A stretch of DNA of 64,000 bases from PNON01 sp964387025 (lineage in GTDB: Bacteria > Chloroflexota > Anaerolineae > Anaerolineales > Anaerolineaceae): the NCBI GenBank assembly GCA_964387025.1, contig CAYLUZ010000007.1, positions 199,579 to 263,578 on the forward strand. Direction: 5' to 3'. Below the pieces are notes generated by a model. That model searched no databases, was not told where the DNA came from, and saw only the letters and a list, made by a program, of their open reading frames with translations. Position 1 is the first letter of the stretch. Each line of letters begins with the position of its first letter. Below are positions 26,506 to 35,313 of this stretch, in pieces. The position numbers and the translations under genes are program-made.

Positions 26506-27603
26506 ATGAAAAAAGCTGTCTTCATATCACTATTTATGGTCTTATTCTTGGCCAGTCTTGTCGGTGGACAATGGACTGTTGCAAATGCCCAAGGAACTAT
26601 ACCTCCTGCTTTCATACCAGTTACTGGTTTACCAATAATTACAGCCGGACTGGGTCATTCATGTATGACTTATGGCAATCAGGTTATATGTTGGGGATTG
26701 AACTCATCAGGCCAGGATGGAAATGGTACATTTGTTGATCAACACATCCCGGTTTTTGTAAAAGATTTAACTGGTGTAGTGGACCTAACATCCGGAAGTT
26801 TGTTTACTTGTGCCTTAACAGGCGACGGTTTAATCTACTGTTGGGGTGATAATACTTATGGCCAATTAGGCAATGGTACAACTGTGAATAGCAATGTTCC
26901 GGTACTGGTGAAGGACTTACCTGGAAAGGCGATCAGCTTCACTGGTGGTCTCGATTTCACATGCGCACAATTGGAAAACCTGGAAGTATACTGCTGGGGA
27001 AAGAATGATACCGGACAGTTAAATGACGGATCTACTACAAACCGATCGACTCCAGTAAAATCCAAACTCGAGAAGGTTCAAACAAATATATCTGGAGGAC
27101 AGACTGTTCTTCTGGGCGAATCTTATGGTGATGTCGCACAATGGAAAGCCATGCAAGAAGCCGGTGTAAGTGATCTTGATCTATCAATGTCAATTTCTGC
27201 CAACAGGTGGGGTGCAGGTGGGTGTGCTGTAACAGCTGACGGTGTTGTTGAATGCTGGAGTGGTGATCTAAAATCCGGAGCTGTTAACCAAGCCCCACAG
27301 GCTGTTCTTGTAGCTACAGCAATGGAGCATGGTTGTTCATTAAACGCAGATTCGACTGTATCTTGCTGGGGTGATAACCAGTATGGTGAATTAGGTAACG
27401 GAACCAATGTTTCAAATTCAAGTGCGGTTAGTGTAAAAGATCTTGCAGATGCGTATGACCTGGCTGCAGGTAGAATTCACAACTGCGCTTTGTTGGGTGA
27501 TGGTATAGCAAAATGCTGGGGTTCGAATGAATTTGGACAGCTAGGCAATAATTCCACTACCGATAGCTCAATTCCGGTGCTGGTATTACCACCCGTCCAA
27601 TAA
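26506..27603 (+). CDS. Secreted RCC1-repeat (beta-propeller) protein
   Basis: This 365-residue protein starts with a signal peptide (Lys pair, hydrophobic core, VANAQG near residue 26-31) and continues with RCC1-type repeats. Each repeat has a CWGxNxxGQLGNG core, for example CWGLNSSGQDGNG, CWGDNTYGQLGNG, CWGKNDTGQLNDG, CWGDNQYGELGNG and CWGSNEFGQLGNN. Six or seven such units would close a propeller. The repeat around residues 190-260 is diverged. Cys at the start of each repeat is conserved. The protein has a strong ribosome site and its own promoter, so it is probably abundant. Its ligand is unknown. Confidence 0.85.
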   Translation: MKKAVFISLFMVLFLASLVGGQWTVANAQGTIPPAFIPVTGLPIITAGLGHSCMTYGNQVICWGLNSSGQDGNGTFVDQHIPVFVKDLTGVVDLTSGSLFTCALTGDGLIYCWGDNTYGQLGNGTTVNSNVPVLVKDLPGKAISFTGGLDFTCAQLENLEVYCWGKNDTGQLNDGSTTNRSTPVKSKLEKVQTNISGGQTVLLGESYGDVAQWKAMQEAGVSDLDLSMSISANRWGAGGCAVTADGVVECWSGDLKSGAVNQAPQAVLVATAMEHGCSLNADSTVSCWGDNQYGELGNGTNVSNSSAVSVKDLADAYDLAAGRIHNCALLGDGIAKCWGSNEFGQLGNNSTTDSSIPVLVLPPVQ

Positions 27604-27622
27604 AATAACAGACAAGTAGTAG

Positions 27623-29002
27623 TTGTTTATCAAACGACTTTCCATATTCTTATCAATAAGTCTTATCGGCGCTGCGAGCTTTTTATATGAGCTCACGGCG
27701 CCTTTGTTGTTAAGCACTGCGAATTATGGTGCGGATGGGGGGGATTACCTCGCAGCAGTGATAACCAAAGGAGTGCCCCACCCAACCGGGTACCCGCTGT
27801 ATCTACTATTATCTGATATTGTGCAACGGATTTTTGGGGGAGGTTATGTTTGGAAGCAGGCACAAGCTTCGATCCTGCCTGCTGCTATCTGTGCAGGTAT
27901 TGTATTCTGGTTAGTTATTTACATACTTAAAAGGCAACCAAACACAGTTCGATTAACCAGTGCGGCCATCGCCAGTGTTGCATTATCAATTTCACCTTTA
28001 TTTTGGGGGCAGGCTGTAACGATCGAAGTGTATGCCCTTAACGCTCTGATGCTCGTATTAGGGCTATTTTGGGTGGAAATCGTATTTTCGCTCGAAGAGA
28101 ATCCATCCAATTCAGCGAAAACACTGGTAATCTGCCTGGCCTGGATTTGTGGATTGGGACTGGGTAACCACAGTACCTTCCTCTTAATTTACCCGTTAGC
28201 GGGAATTGGCATTTATACTCTGTTTCGGGGCAAACATTCGAAATGGACGGCGATCCTGAGCGTCATCGGGTGGATATCAGGCATTCTGACTTACCTCATT
28301 ATACCCATAAGAGCAGCTGCGCATCCGCCCGTCAACTGGGGCGATGCTTCCACGTGGCAGGGCTTTGTTTGGCTTATCAGTGGCGGAGATTACTATAAAT
28401 TATTATTTGGTATCGGTTTGCAGGAATACCCGGCCCGCTTCCTCGCCTGGAGTCGACTCCTCCTAGACCAGTTTGGAGTTGTTGGATTGCTTATTGGCCT
28501 CTTGGGATTATCTTCAGGAAAAATAGTGAACCGTACGAAATGGATGCTGGGTTATATATTCTGTGCATACACTCTTTTTGCCCTGGGGTATAAGACCAAT
28601 GATTCACTTGTGTATCTGCTTCCTGCCATGATAGTGTTTGCAATATGGATCGGCTGGGGAATTAACGAAGCCTGGCAGTTAAAATGGCGAGGAATTCGGG
28701 TTGGCATAATTCTTCCCTTAATGTTAATTTTGCAACTTGGAATCATGCTGCCAGGCCATTTTAAGGCAATTACTTTTCAAACTGGAGATCTAGCTCAATA
28801 TGCGGAAACCACGTTAAACAATTCTGAGCAAGATGAAATCATTTTTCCGGAGACAGATGGTGAGACATTTGCTTTGTGGTATTACCAATACGGATTAGGA
28901 GTTAGGCCTGACGTAAAAATCATTTCCAAAGGGTTGCTTCAATATCCGTGGTATCGAGAACAGTTGAAAATTACTTATCCCGATTTATTGTTAATTAAGT
29001 AG
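27623..29002 (+). CDS. DUF2723 (TMEM260-like) membrane protein, probable glycosyltransferase
   Basis: This 459-residue protein has about ten membrane helices and the N-terminal hallmark ADGGDYLAAVITKGVPHPTG (residues 37-56), where Asp and His are conserved in the family. Members of this family are related to GT-C enzymes that transfer mannose or other sugars to proteins from a lipid carrier. Translation starts at TTG, 20 bases after the RCC1 gene, so the two may share a message. The secreted RCC1 or LysM proteins would be natural substrates, but this is a guess. Confidence 0.75.
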   Translation: MFIKRLSIFLSISLIGAASFLYELTAPLLLSTANYGADGGDYLAAVITKGVPHPTGYPLYLLLSDIVQRIFGGGYVWKQAQASILPAAICAGIVFWLVIYILKRQPNTVRLTSAAIASVALSISPLFWGQAVTIEVYALNALMLVLGLFWVEIVFSLEENPSNSAKTLVICLAWICGLGLGNHSTFLLIYPLAGIGIYTLFRGKHSKWTAILSVIGWISGILTYLIIPIRAAAHPPVNWGDASTWQGFVWLISGGDYYKLLFGIGLQEYPARFLAWSRLLLDQFGVVGLLIGLLGLSSGKIVNRTKWMLGYIFCAYTLFALGYKTNDSLVYLLPAMIVFAIWIGWGINEAWQLKWRGIRVGIILPLMLILQLGIMLPGHFKAITFQTGDLAQYAETTLNNSEQDEIIFPETDGETFALWYYQYGLGVRPDVKIISKGLLQYPWYREQLKITYPDLLLIK

Positions 29003-29297
29003 AATTCATATTAAGCAGAACGATATTTTTGGGGGAATAAGTCGAAAAGCGAGTAATTGGGGGAAAATTAGGACGCAACCACAGAACAGCTGACAATTAA
29101 TTCTAAACTCTCATATATTCATGCAATAATTCATGTGCTATTGTTACCAGGAATGGAGTAATAATGCTCACTGTTACATAATCTTTTAAGTAACTGTCCT
29201 TGTTCCTTGAAATTACAACATTAATCAATTCCCCCTTTCATGAATAATCTTGATATTATCCACTTTCCATGATTAACAAAATTTTCGCCTTTCATTA

Positions 29298-29326
29298 TTG
29301 ACTTAATAACGCGGAATTGGTATACT
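29298..29326 (+). promoter_or_regulatory. Sigma70-type promoter of the SorC regulator and dehydrogenase operon
   Basis: TTGACT at 29298-29303 and TATACT at 29321-29326 are separated by exactly 17 bases. Transcription would begin near 29333, inside the operator described next, about 45 bases before the GTG start codon. Confidence 0.75.
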
Positions 29327-29330
29327 CAAC

Positions 29331-29352
29331 TATGTGAATTATTAATCACATA
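29331..29352. promoter_or_regulatory. Inverted-repeat operator overlapping the transcription start
   Basis: Perfect 7-base arms TATGTGA and TCACATA flank an 8-base AT spacer. The element directly follows the -10 box, so a bound repressor would block initiation. The adjacent SorC-type regulator is the obvious candidate to bind it and so control itself and the dehydrogenase genes. Confidence 0.7.
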
Positions 29353-29376
29353 AGTGAATTTAGGAACAAAATATTA

Positions 29377-30333
29377 GTGGTCACCGAAAGAACTTTCCAA
29401 AAACGCACCAATATCCTGGCGGATGTCGCTGAGATGTATTATATCGAGGGAAAAGACCAATCCGACATCGCGCTTGAGATAGGTGTCACCAGGTCGATGA
29501 TATCAAGGATGCTAACTGAAGCGCGGAGCCTTGGAATAGTGGAGATCAAGGTGGTTCGACCGATTCATGCGGATCGTGAACTTGAAGAGGCTATTAAAGC
29601 CAAGTTCGGAATAGAATCCGTGTTCGTGGTTTCTATGGAAGAGATGAAACCAGAAAAAATACTGCTCAATCTTGGACGTGCTGCAGCTGCCGTATTGAAG
29701 AAATACTTGCGAACAGATCATTCAATTGGAGTGGCTTGGGGAACAGCAGTTAGCGCGACAGTTGATGTAGTACAAGGGATGGGAGAACCATCCATAAAGG
29801 TTGTTCAACTCGTTGGTGCACAAGGCGCGAGAAATGTTGATTATGATGGTCATGCGATTGTGAAACGCCTAGCAGAAAAATTAGGCGGGGAAGGATACTA
29901 TATCAATGCACCTTATTTATGCCAGACCGCTGAGATCGCCCAATCGATGCGTGAAACGAGAGGCATTAAAGAGACAATAGATATGGGAAAGGAAATAAAT
30001 GTTGCTCTCCTTGGGATAGGTACAACTGAAATTGAGTATTCAAGCTATTATTTATCAGGCTTGCTAACAGAGGAAGAGATCGAAGTGATACGAAAAAATG
30101 GTGTTGTGGGGGATATCGCCAGTAATTATTTTCATTTAGACGGCACCCCATATAATGATGATTTTCTCAACCGCATTATTACCATCCGGCTTGAGGATTT
30201 GAAACGTGTTCCGGTCCGCATCGGGATAGCCGGTGGTTCTATAAAAGTCAATGCCATCATCGGGGCGCTAAACTCCAAGTTGGTGAATTATCTGGTAACT
30301 GACAGCATCACAGCCAGGTTGTTATTGAATTAA
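29377..30333 (+). CDS. SorC/DeoR-family sugar-binding transcriptional regulator
   Basis: This 318-residue regulator has an N-terminal helix-turn-helix (IEGKDQSDIALEIGVTRSMI, about residues 23-42) and a C-terminal SorC-type effector domain of the ribose-5-phosphate isomerase fold, with IGVAWGTAVSATVD near residue 117 and GIAGGSIKVNAI near residue 287. Effectors in this family are usually phosphorylated sugars. It starts with GTG and has TAGGAA upstream. Promoter and operator lie just before it, and the E1alpha gene follows after 33 bases, so it likely controls the dehydrogenase complex genes. This pairing is unusual, since acetoin dehydrogenase genes are more often under AcoR-type activators. 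Confidence 0.88.
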   Translation: MVTERTFQKRTNILADVAEMYYIEGKDQSDIALEIGVTRSMISRMLTEARSLGIVEIKVVRPIHADRELEEAIKAKFGIESVFVVSMEEMKPEKILLNLGRAAAAVLKKYLRTDHSIGVAWGTAVSATVDVVQGMGEPSIKVVQLVGAQGARNVDYDGHAIVKRLAEKLGGEGYYINAPYLCQTAEIAQSMRETRGIKETIDMGKEINVALLGIGTTEIEYSSYYLSGLLTEEEIEVIRKNGVVGDIASNYFHLDGTPYNDDFLNRIITIRLEDLKRVPVRIGIAGGSIKVNAIIGALNSKLVNYLVTDSITARLLLN

Positions 30334-30366
30334 TTTAATCTATCGATCACGCTAATTGAGGTAACA

Positions 30367-31377
30367 ATGGAAAATGTAAAAAGCGAAGAATCATTCATCG
30401 AAAAAGCAGGCCGGTTGAAATTGTCATCTGAAAAGCTGCTTGATATGTACAAGACCATGCACCTGATCAGGCAATTTGAATTAATGGCAGATAAGCTTTA
30501 CGCGCTAGGAAAAGTGCACGGCACCATGCATCTCTCCGCAGGTCAGGAAGCAGTTGCGGTTGGGATCAGTAGAGCCACCCGAGTGGATGATTATTTGATC
30601 AACCACCACCGCGGTCATGGTCATTTCATTTCCAAAAAGGCGGATATCAACTTGATGATGGCCGAATTTCTCGGCAAGGAAGCAGGTTACTGCAAAGGAC
30701 GCGGCGGTTCCATGCATATCGCAGATTTTTCATCCCACAATCTTGGTGCAAATGGAATCGTCGGCGGGGGTATCCCTCATTCGCTGGGTGTCGGATTAGC
30801 CATTCAGATGCAAAAACTGGATCTGATCTGCCTCTCCATTTTTGGTGACGGTGCCTCGAATGAAGGCGTTTTTCACGAGACGCTAAACATGGCTGCTCTA
30901 TGGAAATTACCAGTTCTTTACATTTGTGAAAATAATAAATATGGGATGTCGATGGATATTGAAAGAGTTTCAGCCAAATTGCCGATCGCACAGCGGGCGG
31001 AAGGTTATGGTATCCCCTGGTTTTACATCGATGGAAATGACCTGCTGACCGTTTATGAAACCGCTCATAATGCAGCCGAAAGCATCCGTTCGGGTAACGG
31101 TCCGGTATTCATTGAGACCCAAACATACCGCTATTTTGGCCATTCAAAGAGTGACCGGAATCTTTACCGTTCAAAAGAAGAAATAGAATACTGGAAAACA
31201 ACAAAAGATCCTATTCTGCGTTTTGGCAGTAATTTATTGGAAAGCGGGATGATTTCACAAAAGGATGCAGAAGATATTGAGAAAGAGGCCTTAAGTGTCA
31301 TTGAGGCAGCTGTTGAATTCGCGGATGCCTCCCCCGACCCAGATCCTTCCACCGTTATGGAGTATGTCTATGCCTGA
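30367..31377 (+). CDS. 2-oxo-acid/acetoin dehydrogenase E1 component, alpha subunit
   Basis: This is the thiamine-diphosphate-binding alpha subunit of a dehydrogenase complex that decarboxylates pyruvate, acetoin or a related keto compound. GHGHFISKKADINLMMAEF near residue 79 and GRGGSMHI near 111 are typical of the pyruvate/acetoin branch. The TPP motif runs from GDGASNEG near residue 160 to ENN near 190. The YFGHSKSD phosphorylation-loop region lies near residue 258. It has GAGGTAA before the ATG and overlaps the beta-subunit gene by eight bases. Length and motifs fit AcoA or PdhA equally; the SorC-type regulator does not decide. Confidence 0.9.
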   Translation: MENVKSEESFIEKAGRLKLSSEKLLDMYKTMHLIRQFELMADKLYALGKVHGTMHLSAGQEAVAVGISRATRVDDYLINHHRGHGHFISKKADINLMMAEFLGKEAGYCKGRGGSMHIADFSSHNLGANGIVGGGIPHSLGVGLAIQMQKLDLICLSIFGDGASNEGVFHETLNMAALWKLPVLYICENNKYGMSMDIERVSAKLPIAQRAEGYGIPWFYIDGNDLLTVYETAHNAAESIRSGNGPVFIETQTYRYFGHSKSDRNLYRSKEEIEYWKTTKDPILRFGSNLLESGMISQKDAEDIEKEALSVIEAAVEFADASPDPDPSTVMEYVYA

Positions 31378-32356
31378 GATCACCTATCTTGAAGCGATCA
31401 GAACCGCCCTATGGGAAGAAATGAAGCGCGATGAACGTGTATTCATCATTGGAGAAGATATCGGCAGGTATGGCGGTGCCTTCGGGGTTACCCATGGCAT
31501 GCTGGATGAATTCGGTGATAAACGGATCATTGAGACCCCCATCTCTGAACCATCCATCATCGGTGCCGCGGTTGGTGCAGCGTTACTGGGAATGCGTCCG
31601 GTTGCCGAAATCATGTTCATGGATTTCACTCTTCTAACACTTGACCAAATTGGGAACCAGGCGGCAAAGATGCATTACATGTTCGGCGGCAAAGCCACAG
31701 TTCCAATGGTGGTGCGCATGCCAAGCGGATCAGGCGCAGGTGCAGCAGCCCAGCATTCACAGTCCTTGGAAACATTGCTCATGCATATGCCCGGTTTGAA
31801 AGTGGTTACTCCATCGACTCCTTATGATGCAAAGGGGCTCCTGCTTACAGCCATCCGCGACCCCAACCCGGTTTGTTTCATTGAACATAAAATGCTGTAT
31901 AAAACCAAGGGCGAGGTCCCGGATGGAGAGTACACCATTCCATTTGGTGTAGCGGATATCAAACGTCCAGGCACTGACCTTACGATTGTCTCGAACGGCA
32001 TTATGATCCATAAATCCATCGCGGTTGCCAACCGTTTAGCACAGGAAGGAATCGAAGTTGAGATAGTAGATCCACGTACGATGGTACCTCTGGATACAAA
32101 GACAATTACCGATTCGGTCAAGAAAACAGGAAAACTGCTCGTGGTTCACGAAGCCTGCGAGACAGCAGGTTGGGCCGGTGAGATTATGGCGGTGGTTTCC
32201 TCCAGCCGGGCATTTGATTACCTGGATGCACCCATGCGGCGCCTGACCGGGAAGAACGTCCCCATTCCCTATAACCGGGTTTTAGAGCGGGCAGCAGTAC
32301 CTCAGGAAGAAGATATCGAGCGCGAGATCCGAGCAATCCTGAAAGGTGAGTATTAA
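31370..32356 (+). CDS. 2-oxo-acid/acetoin dehydrogenase E1 component, beta subunit
   Basis: This 328-residue protein is the partner of the alpha subunit. I chose ATG 31370 because GGAG at 31359-31362 is correctly spaced and the family begins with PEITYLEAIRTAL. GEDIGRYGGAFGVTHG with the conserved Glu lies near residue 25-40, EIMFMDF near 80, and HSQSLE near 126. The C-terminal transketolase-like domain contains VDPRTMVPLD near residue 228. The start lies inside the alpha gene and the stop one base before the E2 start, so the three genes are translated together. Confidence 0.92.
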   Translation: MPEITYLEAIRTALWEEMKRDERVFIIGEDIGRYGGAFGVTHGMLDEFGDKRIIETPISEPSIIGAAVGAALLGMRPVAEIMFMDFTLLTLDQIGNQAAKMHYMFGGKATVPMVVRMPSGSGAGAAAQHSQSLETLLMHMPGLKVVTPSTPYDAKGLLLTAIRDPNPVCFIEHKMLYKTKGEVPDGEYTIPFGVADIKRPGTDLTIVSNGIMIHKSIAVANRLAQEGIEVEIVDPRTMVPLDTKTITDSVKKTGKLLVVHEACETAGWAGEIMAVVSSSRAFDYLDAPMRRLTGKNVPIPYNRVLERAAVPQEEDIEREIRAILKGEY

Positions 32357-32357
32357 G

Positions 32358-33695
32358 ATGCCGACACCTGTGATCATGCCTAAAGTGGATATGGACCAGG
32401 AAAAAGCCACCATCATTTCCTGGGAGAAAAAGGAGGGTGAAGCAGTCAAACAGGATGAAACCCTGCTCACGGTGGAAACAGAAAAGGTGGCAATTGAGGT
32501 GTCCTCGCCTGCCAGCGGGATTCTGGCCGGGATCAGGTTTCAGTCCGGGGAAGTGGTTCCGGTAGCAACAGTAATTGCCCAGATCTTGAAACAGGGAGAA
32601 GCCCTGCCAGCCTTTCCTGGCGAGACTTCACCTAAACCTGTGCAAGTTCCGGAAGTTGAAAAAACTCCCGATAAAATACTGTTATCCACTGCAGTAAAGG
32701 CAAGTCCACTGGCACTTCGGGTTGCACAAGAAATGGGAATAAATATTAAGGATGTTCCCTCCATAAACCAGAAGATTTCAAAAGAAGATGTCGAAACCTA
32801 CGCAGCTTCTTTAAAGGCTTCTCCTTTCACAACAGAAAATGTTTCAGGTAAGATCGCTGCCACCCCTGCGGCCAGGAGGATCTCTGAGGAAAAAGGGATT
32901 TCACTTGACTCCGTCCACGGAAGCGGACCATTTGGTCGGATTCAGGCTGCTGATATTAAAGAGACCGTTAAACCTGTCGCTTTATCGACCACCGACCGGC
33001 AAGCTGAGATCATCCCATTAATTGGTATCCGCGCAAAAATTGCCAGGAGAATGCAGGCAAGTTTTCAGGATGCCCCGCATATCGCTGAAACGATGGAGGC
33101 GGATGTATCCCGCTTGGAAGATACCAAATCCCACTTAAACGAACTGGCTGCTCAGAAGGACGTAGGCAAAGTATCGCTTACCGCCATCATCGTTAAGCTC
33201 GTTGCCTGGGCGCTGGAACGTAACCCATATATAAATTCCTCCCTGATCGACGAGAAGATCTATTTGTGGAAAGAGATCAATATCGGCGTTGCGACTGCCT
33301 TGGAAAATGGATTGATCGTTCCAGTCGTTCACGACGCCAACCGGCTATCGTTCATTGAAACGGCATTAAAGATCAATGATCTAAGTTTGCGCGCAAGACA
33401 GGGTAAACTGGAACTGGGTGAGGTTCAAAGAGGAACTTTCACAATAACCAACCTTGGCATGTACGGAATCAACCAGTTCAGAGCGATCATTAACCCACCC
33501 GAAAATGCTATTCTGGCGGTTGGCGCAGCGGTTCGAAAACCAATCGTCATTGACGACCGGGACACAATTGCGGTTCGTCCGGTTATCTCATTTACATTAT
33601 CCGCAGATCACCGCGTGATCGATGGTGTCGTGGCAGCTAAATTCCTGGCTGACCTGGTGAAAGCTGTTGAGCATCCGGAGATCCTGCTCGGATAA
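32358..33695 (+). CDS. Dihydrolipoamide acyltransferase (E2) with two subunit-binding segments
   Basis: This is the E2 core of the dehydrogenase complex, 445 residues from ATG 32358, which has AGGTGAG upstream; the GTG at 32346 is too close to it. The lipoyl domain spans about residues 1-78 with the lipoylated Lys in ETEKVAIE near residue 43. Two peripheral subunit-binding segments follow: SPLALRVAQEMGINI (about 115-150), which lacks the usual GxGPxGRI end, and TPAARRISEEKGISL to GSGPFGRI (about 169-196), which is complete. The catalytic domain ends with SADHRVIDG, whose His is catalytic. No E3 gene follows; dihydrolipoamide dehydrogenase must be encoded elsewhere. Confidence 0.92.
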   Translation: MPTPVIMPKVDMDQEKATIISWEKKEGEAVKQDETLLTVETEKVAIEVSSPASGILAGIRFQSGEVVPVATVIAQILKQGEALPAFPGETSPKPVQVPEVEKTPDKILLSTAVKASPLALRVAQEMGINIKDVPSINQKISKEDVETYAASLKASPFTTENVSGKIAATPAARRISEEKGISLDSVHGSGPFGRIQAADIKETVKPVALSTTDRQAEIIPLIGIRAKIARRMQASFQDAPHIAETMEADVSRLEDTKSHLNELAAQKDVGKVSLTAIIVKLVAWALERNPYINSSLIDEKIYLWKEINIGVATALENGLIVPVVHDANRLSFIETALKINDLSLRARQGKLELGEVQRGTFTITNLGMYGINQFRAIINPPENAILAVGAAVRKPIVIDDRDTIAVRPVISFTLSADHRVIDGVVAAKFLADLVKAVEHPEILLG

Positions 33696-33714
33696 AGAGT
33701 ATTTAGTGGTGTGA

Positions 33715-35262
33715 TCAAACCCTAAAGCGATTATAGATCCGGCTATTAACCTGTTTTAACGCAGGATAGATTTCTTTATATATCTCGAACAATTCGGAAT
33801 AAAGGGGGGTTAATTTTATATTCGGATCAAAAATTTTTCCCGGTCTTTTCACACGCTTCGCTGCCTCTGTTAAATTCTTATATACACCAATCCCCACACC
33901 TGCCAGCATAGCTGCCCCAAGTGCTGTGGCTTCTTCGATCTCCAGAGTAACCACCGGACGTCCCGAGACATCTGCCTTATTCTGCATCCAGAACTCATTT
34001 CGTGTTCCACCGCCGATGGCTGTTATTTCATTAGCCTTTTGTCCAGATCCCAACTCAAGTGCATTAAGCATATCAAGGAAACCATAATCAAGGCCTTCGA
34101 TCACAGCTCTGACCATATCCTCTTTTTTTGTGGTGTCATTTAATCCCAGGAACGCCCCCAATGATCGTGGATCCAGGTTTGGACTGGTTGTGCCGTTGAA
34201 ATGCGGCAGGAAATAAAGACCGTTTGCACCCGGTGGTGAGCTCTTCGCTTCATCCATAAGGTTGACCCACACATTCCCCTCACCAACCTGTGCAAGTCGT
34301 TGGGCATCCGATCCCAGCTGGTCTTTATACCATTCCAGCATACTTGCTGCGGTTCCCCCGGCCCAGATACAATACATGTCAGGAGCTGAGTGTGCTTCAA
34401 TGGTCAGTCCTAATTTCCGTATTTCAGACGTCCAATGGGGATCAGTTGTAGGCGTAATTACCATTTCCCACGTACCGGTGACGTCCAGAAACATACCGGG
34501 AGTGATTGCCCCAGCTGCAAGCGCACCTACCAGATAGTCATGCCCTCCCTGGAAGATAGGCGTTCCGGGCGGAAGCCCGGTCTTCTTTGCAGCCTCGGGT
34601 GTAACCTCACCGATGAATGATCCACTGGGTTGGGGAGTCGGAAAGAGGTCTTTTTCGAGATTTGCAATTATTAACATTTCCTCCGACCAGGTTAAGGAGC
34701 GCTGATCGAATAAAAGTGTTGGTGATGCGTCTGTGTAATCTGTGGAATATTTTCCTGTCAGCTTATAGTTTACAAAATCTTCTACAATCAGCCATTTATG
34801 GACCCGGCGTGCGATCTCTGGTTCGTTTTCCATTAACCACTGGAAGCGCAGGACGGTGCTCCAAATGAAAGGCTGCCAGCCTGAGACCTCAAAAGTACGC
34901 TCCAGGCCAACTTTCTCCAGCCAGCGTTCAAACTGCGGTGTTGTCCTTGTACATATCCAATTAATGAAAGGATAAACCGGTTCGCCTGTTTCATCCAAAG
35001 GGACAGCATCAGCACCAAGACCGGTAACCGCTGCTGCCAGGATGCGATCTTGCGGTCCAATCTGACTCACTGCATCACGAATTGCAGATGCGATTCCGTC
35101 CCAGATATGATCGGGTAGGTAGACCTGCCAGTTGGGGTGATCCGGGTCGTTTGCTGTACTTTCCGTCGGGCGACTGCCCCTTGAAATGACATTGCCATCT
35201 AGATCATATACCAAAGCCTTCATGCTCGTCGAGCCGACGTCAATGCCTAGCAAGCAGTCCAT
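33715..35262 (-). CDS. FGGY-family carbohydrate kinase (xylulokinase-like)
   Basis: This 515-residue kinase phosphorylates a sugar, most likely a pentulose. The N-terminal phosphate loop is GIDVGSTSMKALVYD (residues 6-20), the middle contains GGHDYLVGALAAG near residue 240, and the C-terminal adenosine-binding region has AIGGGTRNEFWMQ near residue 415. The family is that of xylulokinase, L-ribulokinase and related enzymes. With the 3- and 4-epimerase-like genes in the same operon, the product may be L-xylulose, L-ribulose or D-xylulose 5-phosphate. It is the last gene of the leftward operon, 51 bases after the signal-less binding protein, and converges on the E2 gene with only 19 bases between stops. 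Confidence 0.88.
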   Translation of the reverse strand: MDCLLGIDVGSTSMKALVYDLDGNVISRGSRPTESTANDPDHPNWQVYLPDHIWDGIASAIRDAVSQIGPQDRILAAAVTGLGADAVPLDETGEPVYPFINWICTRTTPQFERWLEKVGLERTFEVSGWQPFIWSTVLRFQWLMENEPEIARRVHKWLIVEDFVNYKLTGKYSTDYTDASPTLLFDQRSLTWSEEMLIIANLEKDLFPTPQPSGSFIGEVTPEAAKKTGLPPGTPIFQGGHDYLVGALAAGAITPGMFLDVTGTWEMVITPTTDPHWTSEIRKLGLTIEAHSAPDMYCIWAGGTAASMLEWYKDQLGSDAQRLAQVGEGNVWVNLMDEAKSSPPGANGLYFLPHFNGTTSPNLDPRSLGAFLGLNDTTKKEDMVRAVIEGLDYGFLDMLNALELGSGQKANEITAIGGGTRNEFWMQNKADVSGRPVVTLEIEEATALGAAMLAGVGIGVYKNLTEAAKRVKRPGKIFDPNIKLTPLYSELFEIYKEIYPALKQVNSRIYNRFRV

Positions 35263-35313
35263 CCATGCCCTCCATTATGTTCTCTATAATTCTAACCAAA
35301 TTTTCGGCTATAG

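Larger units (their letters stand above)
29003..29376. other. Intergenic region upstream of the SorC-type regulator
   Basis: The first 290 bases are AT-rich and show no gene, repeat or clear hairpin to me. The last 80 bases hold a well-formed promoter and an inverted-repeat operator, listed separately. Confidence 0.6.

Noticed and set aside
33696..33714. Terminator between the convergent E2 and kinase genes
   Set aside because: The gap is only 19 bases and contains no inverted repeat; any termination signal would have to lie inside the genes.
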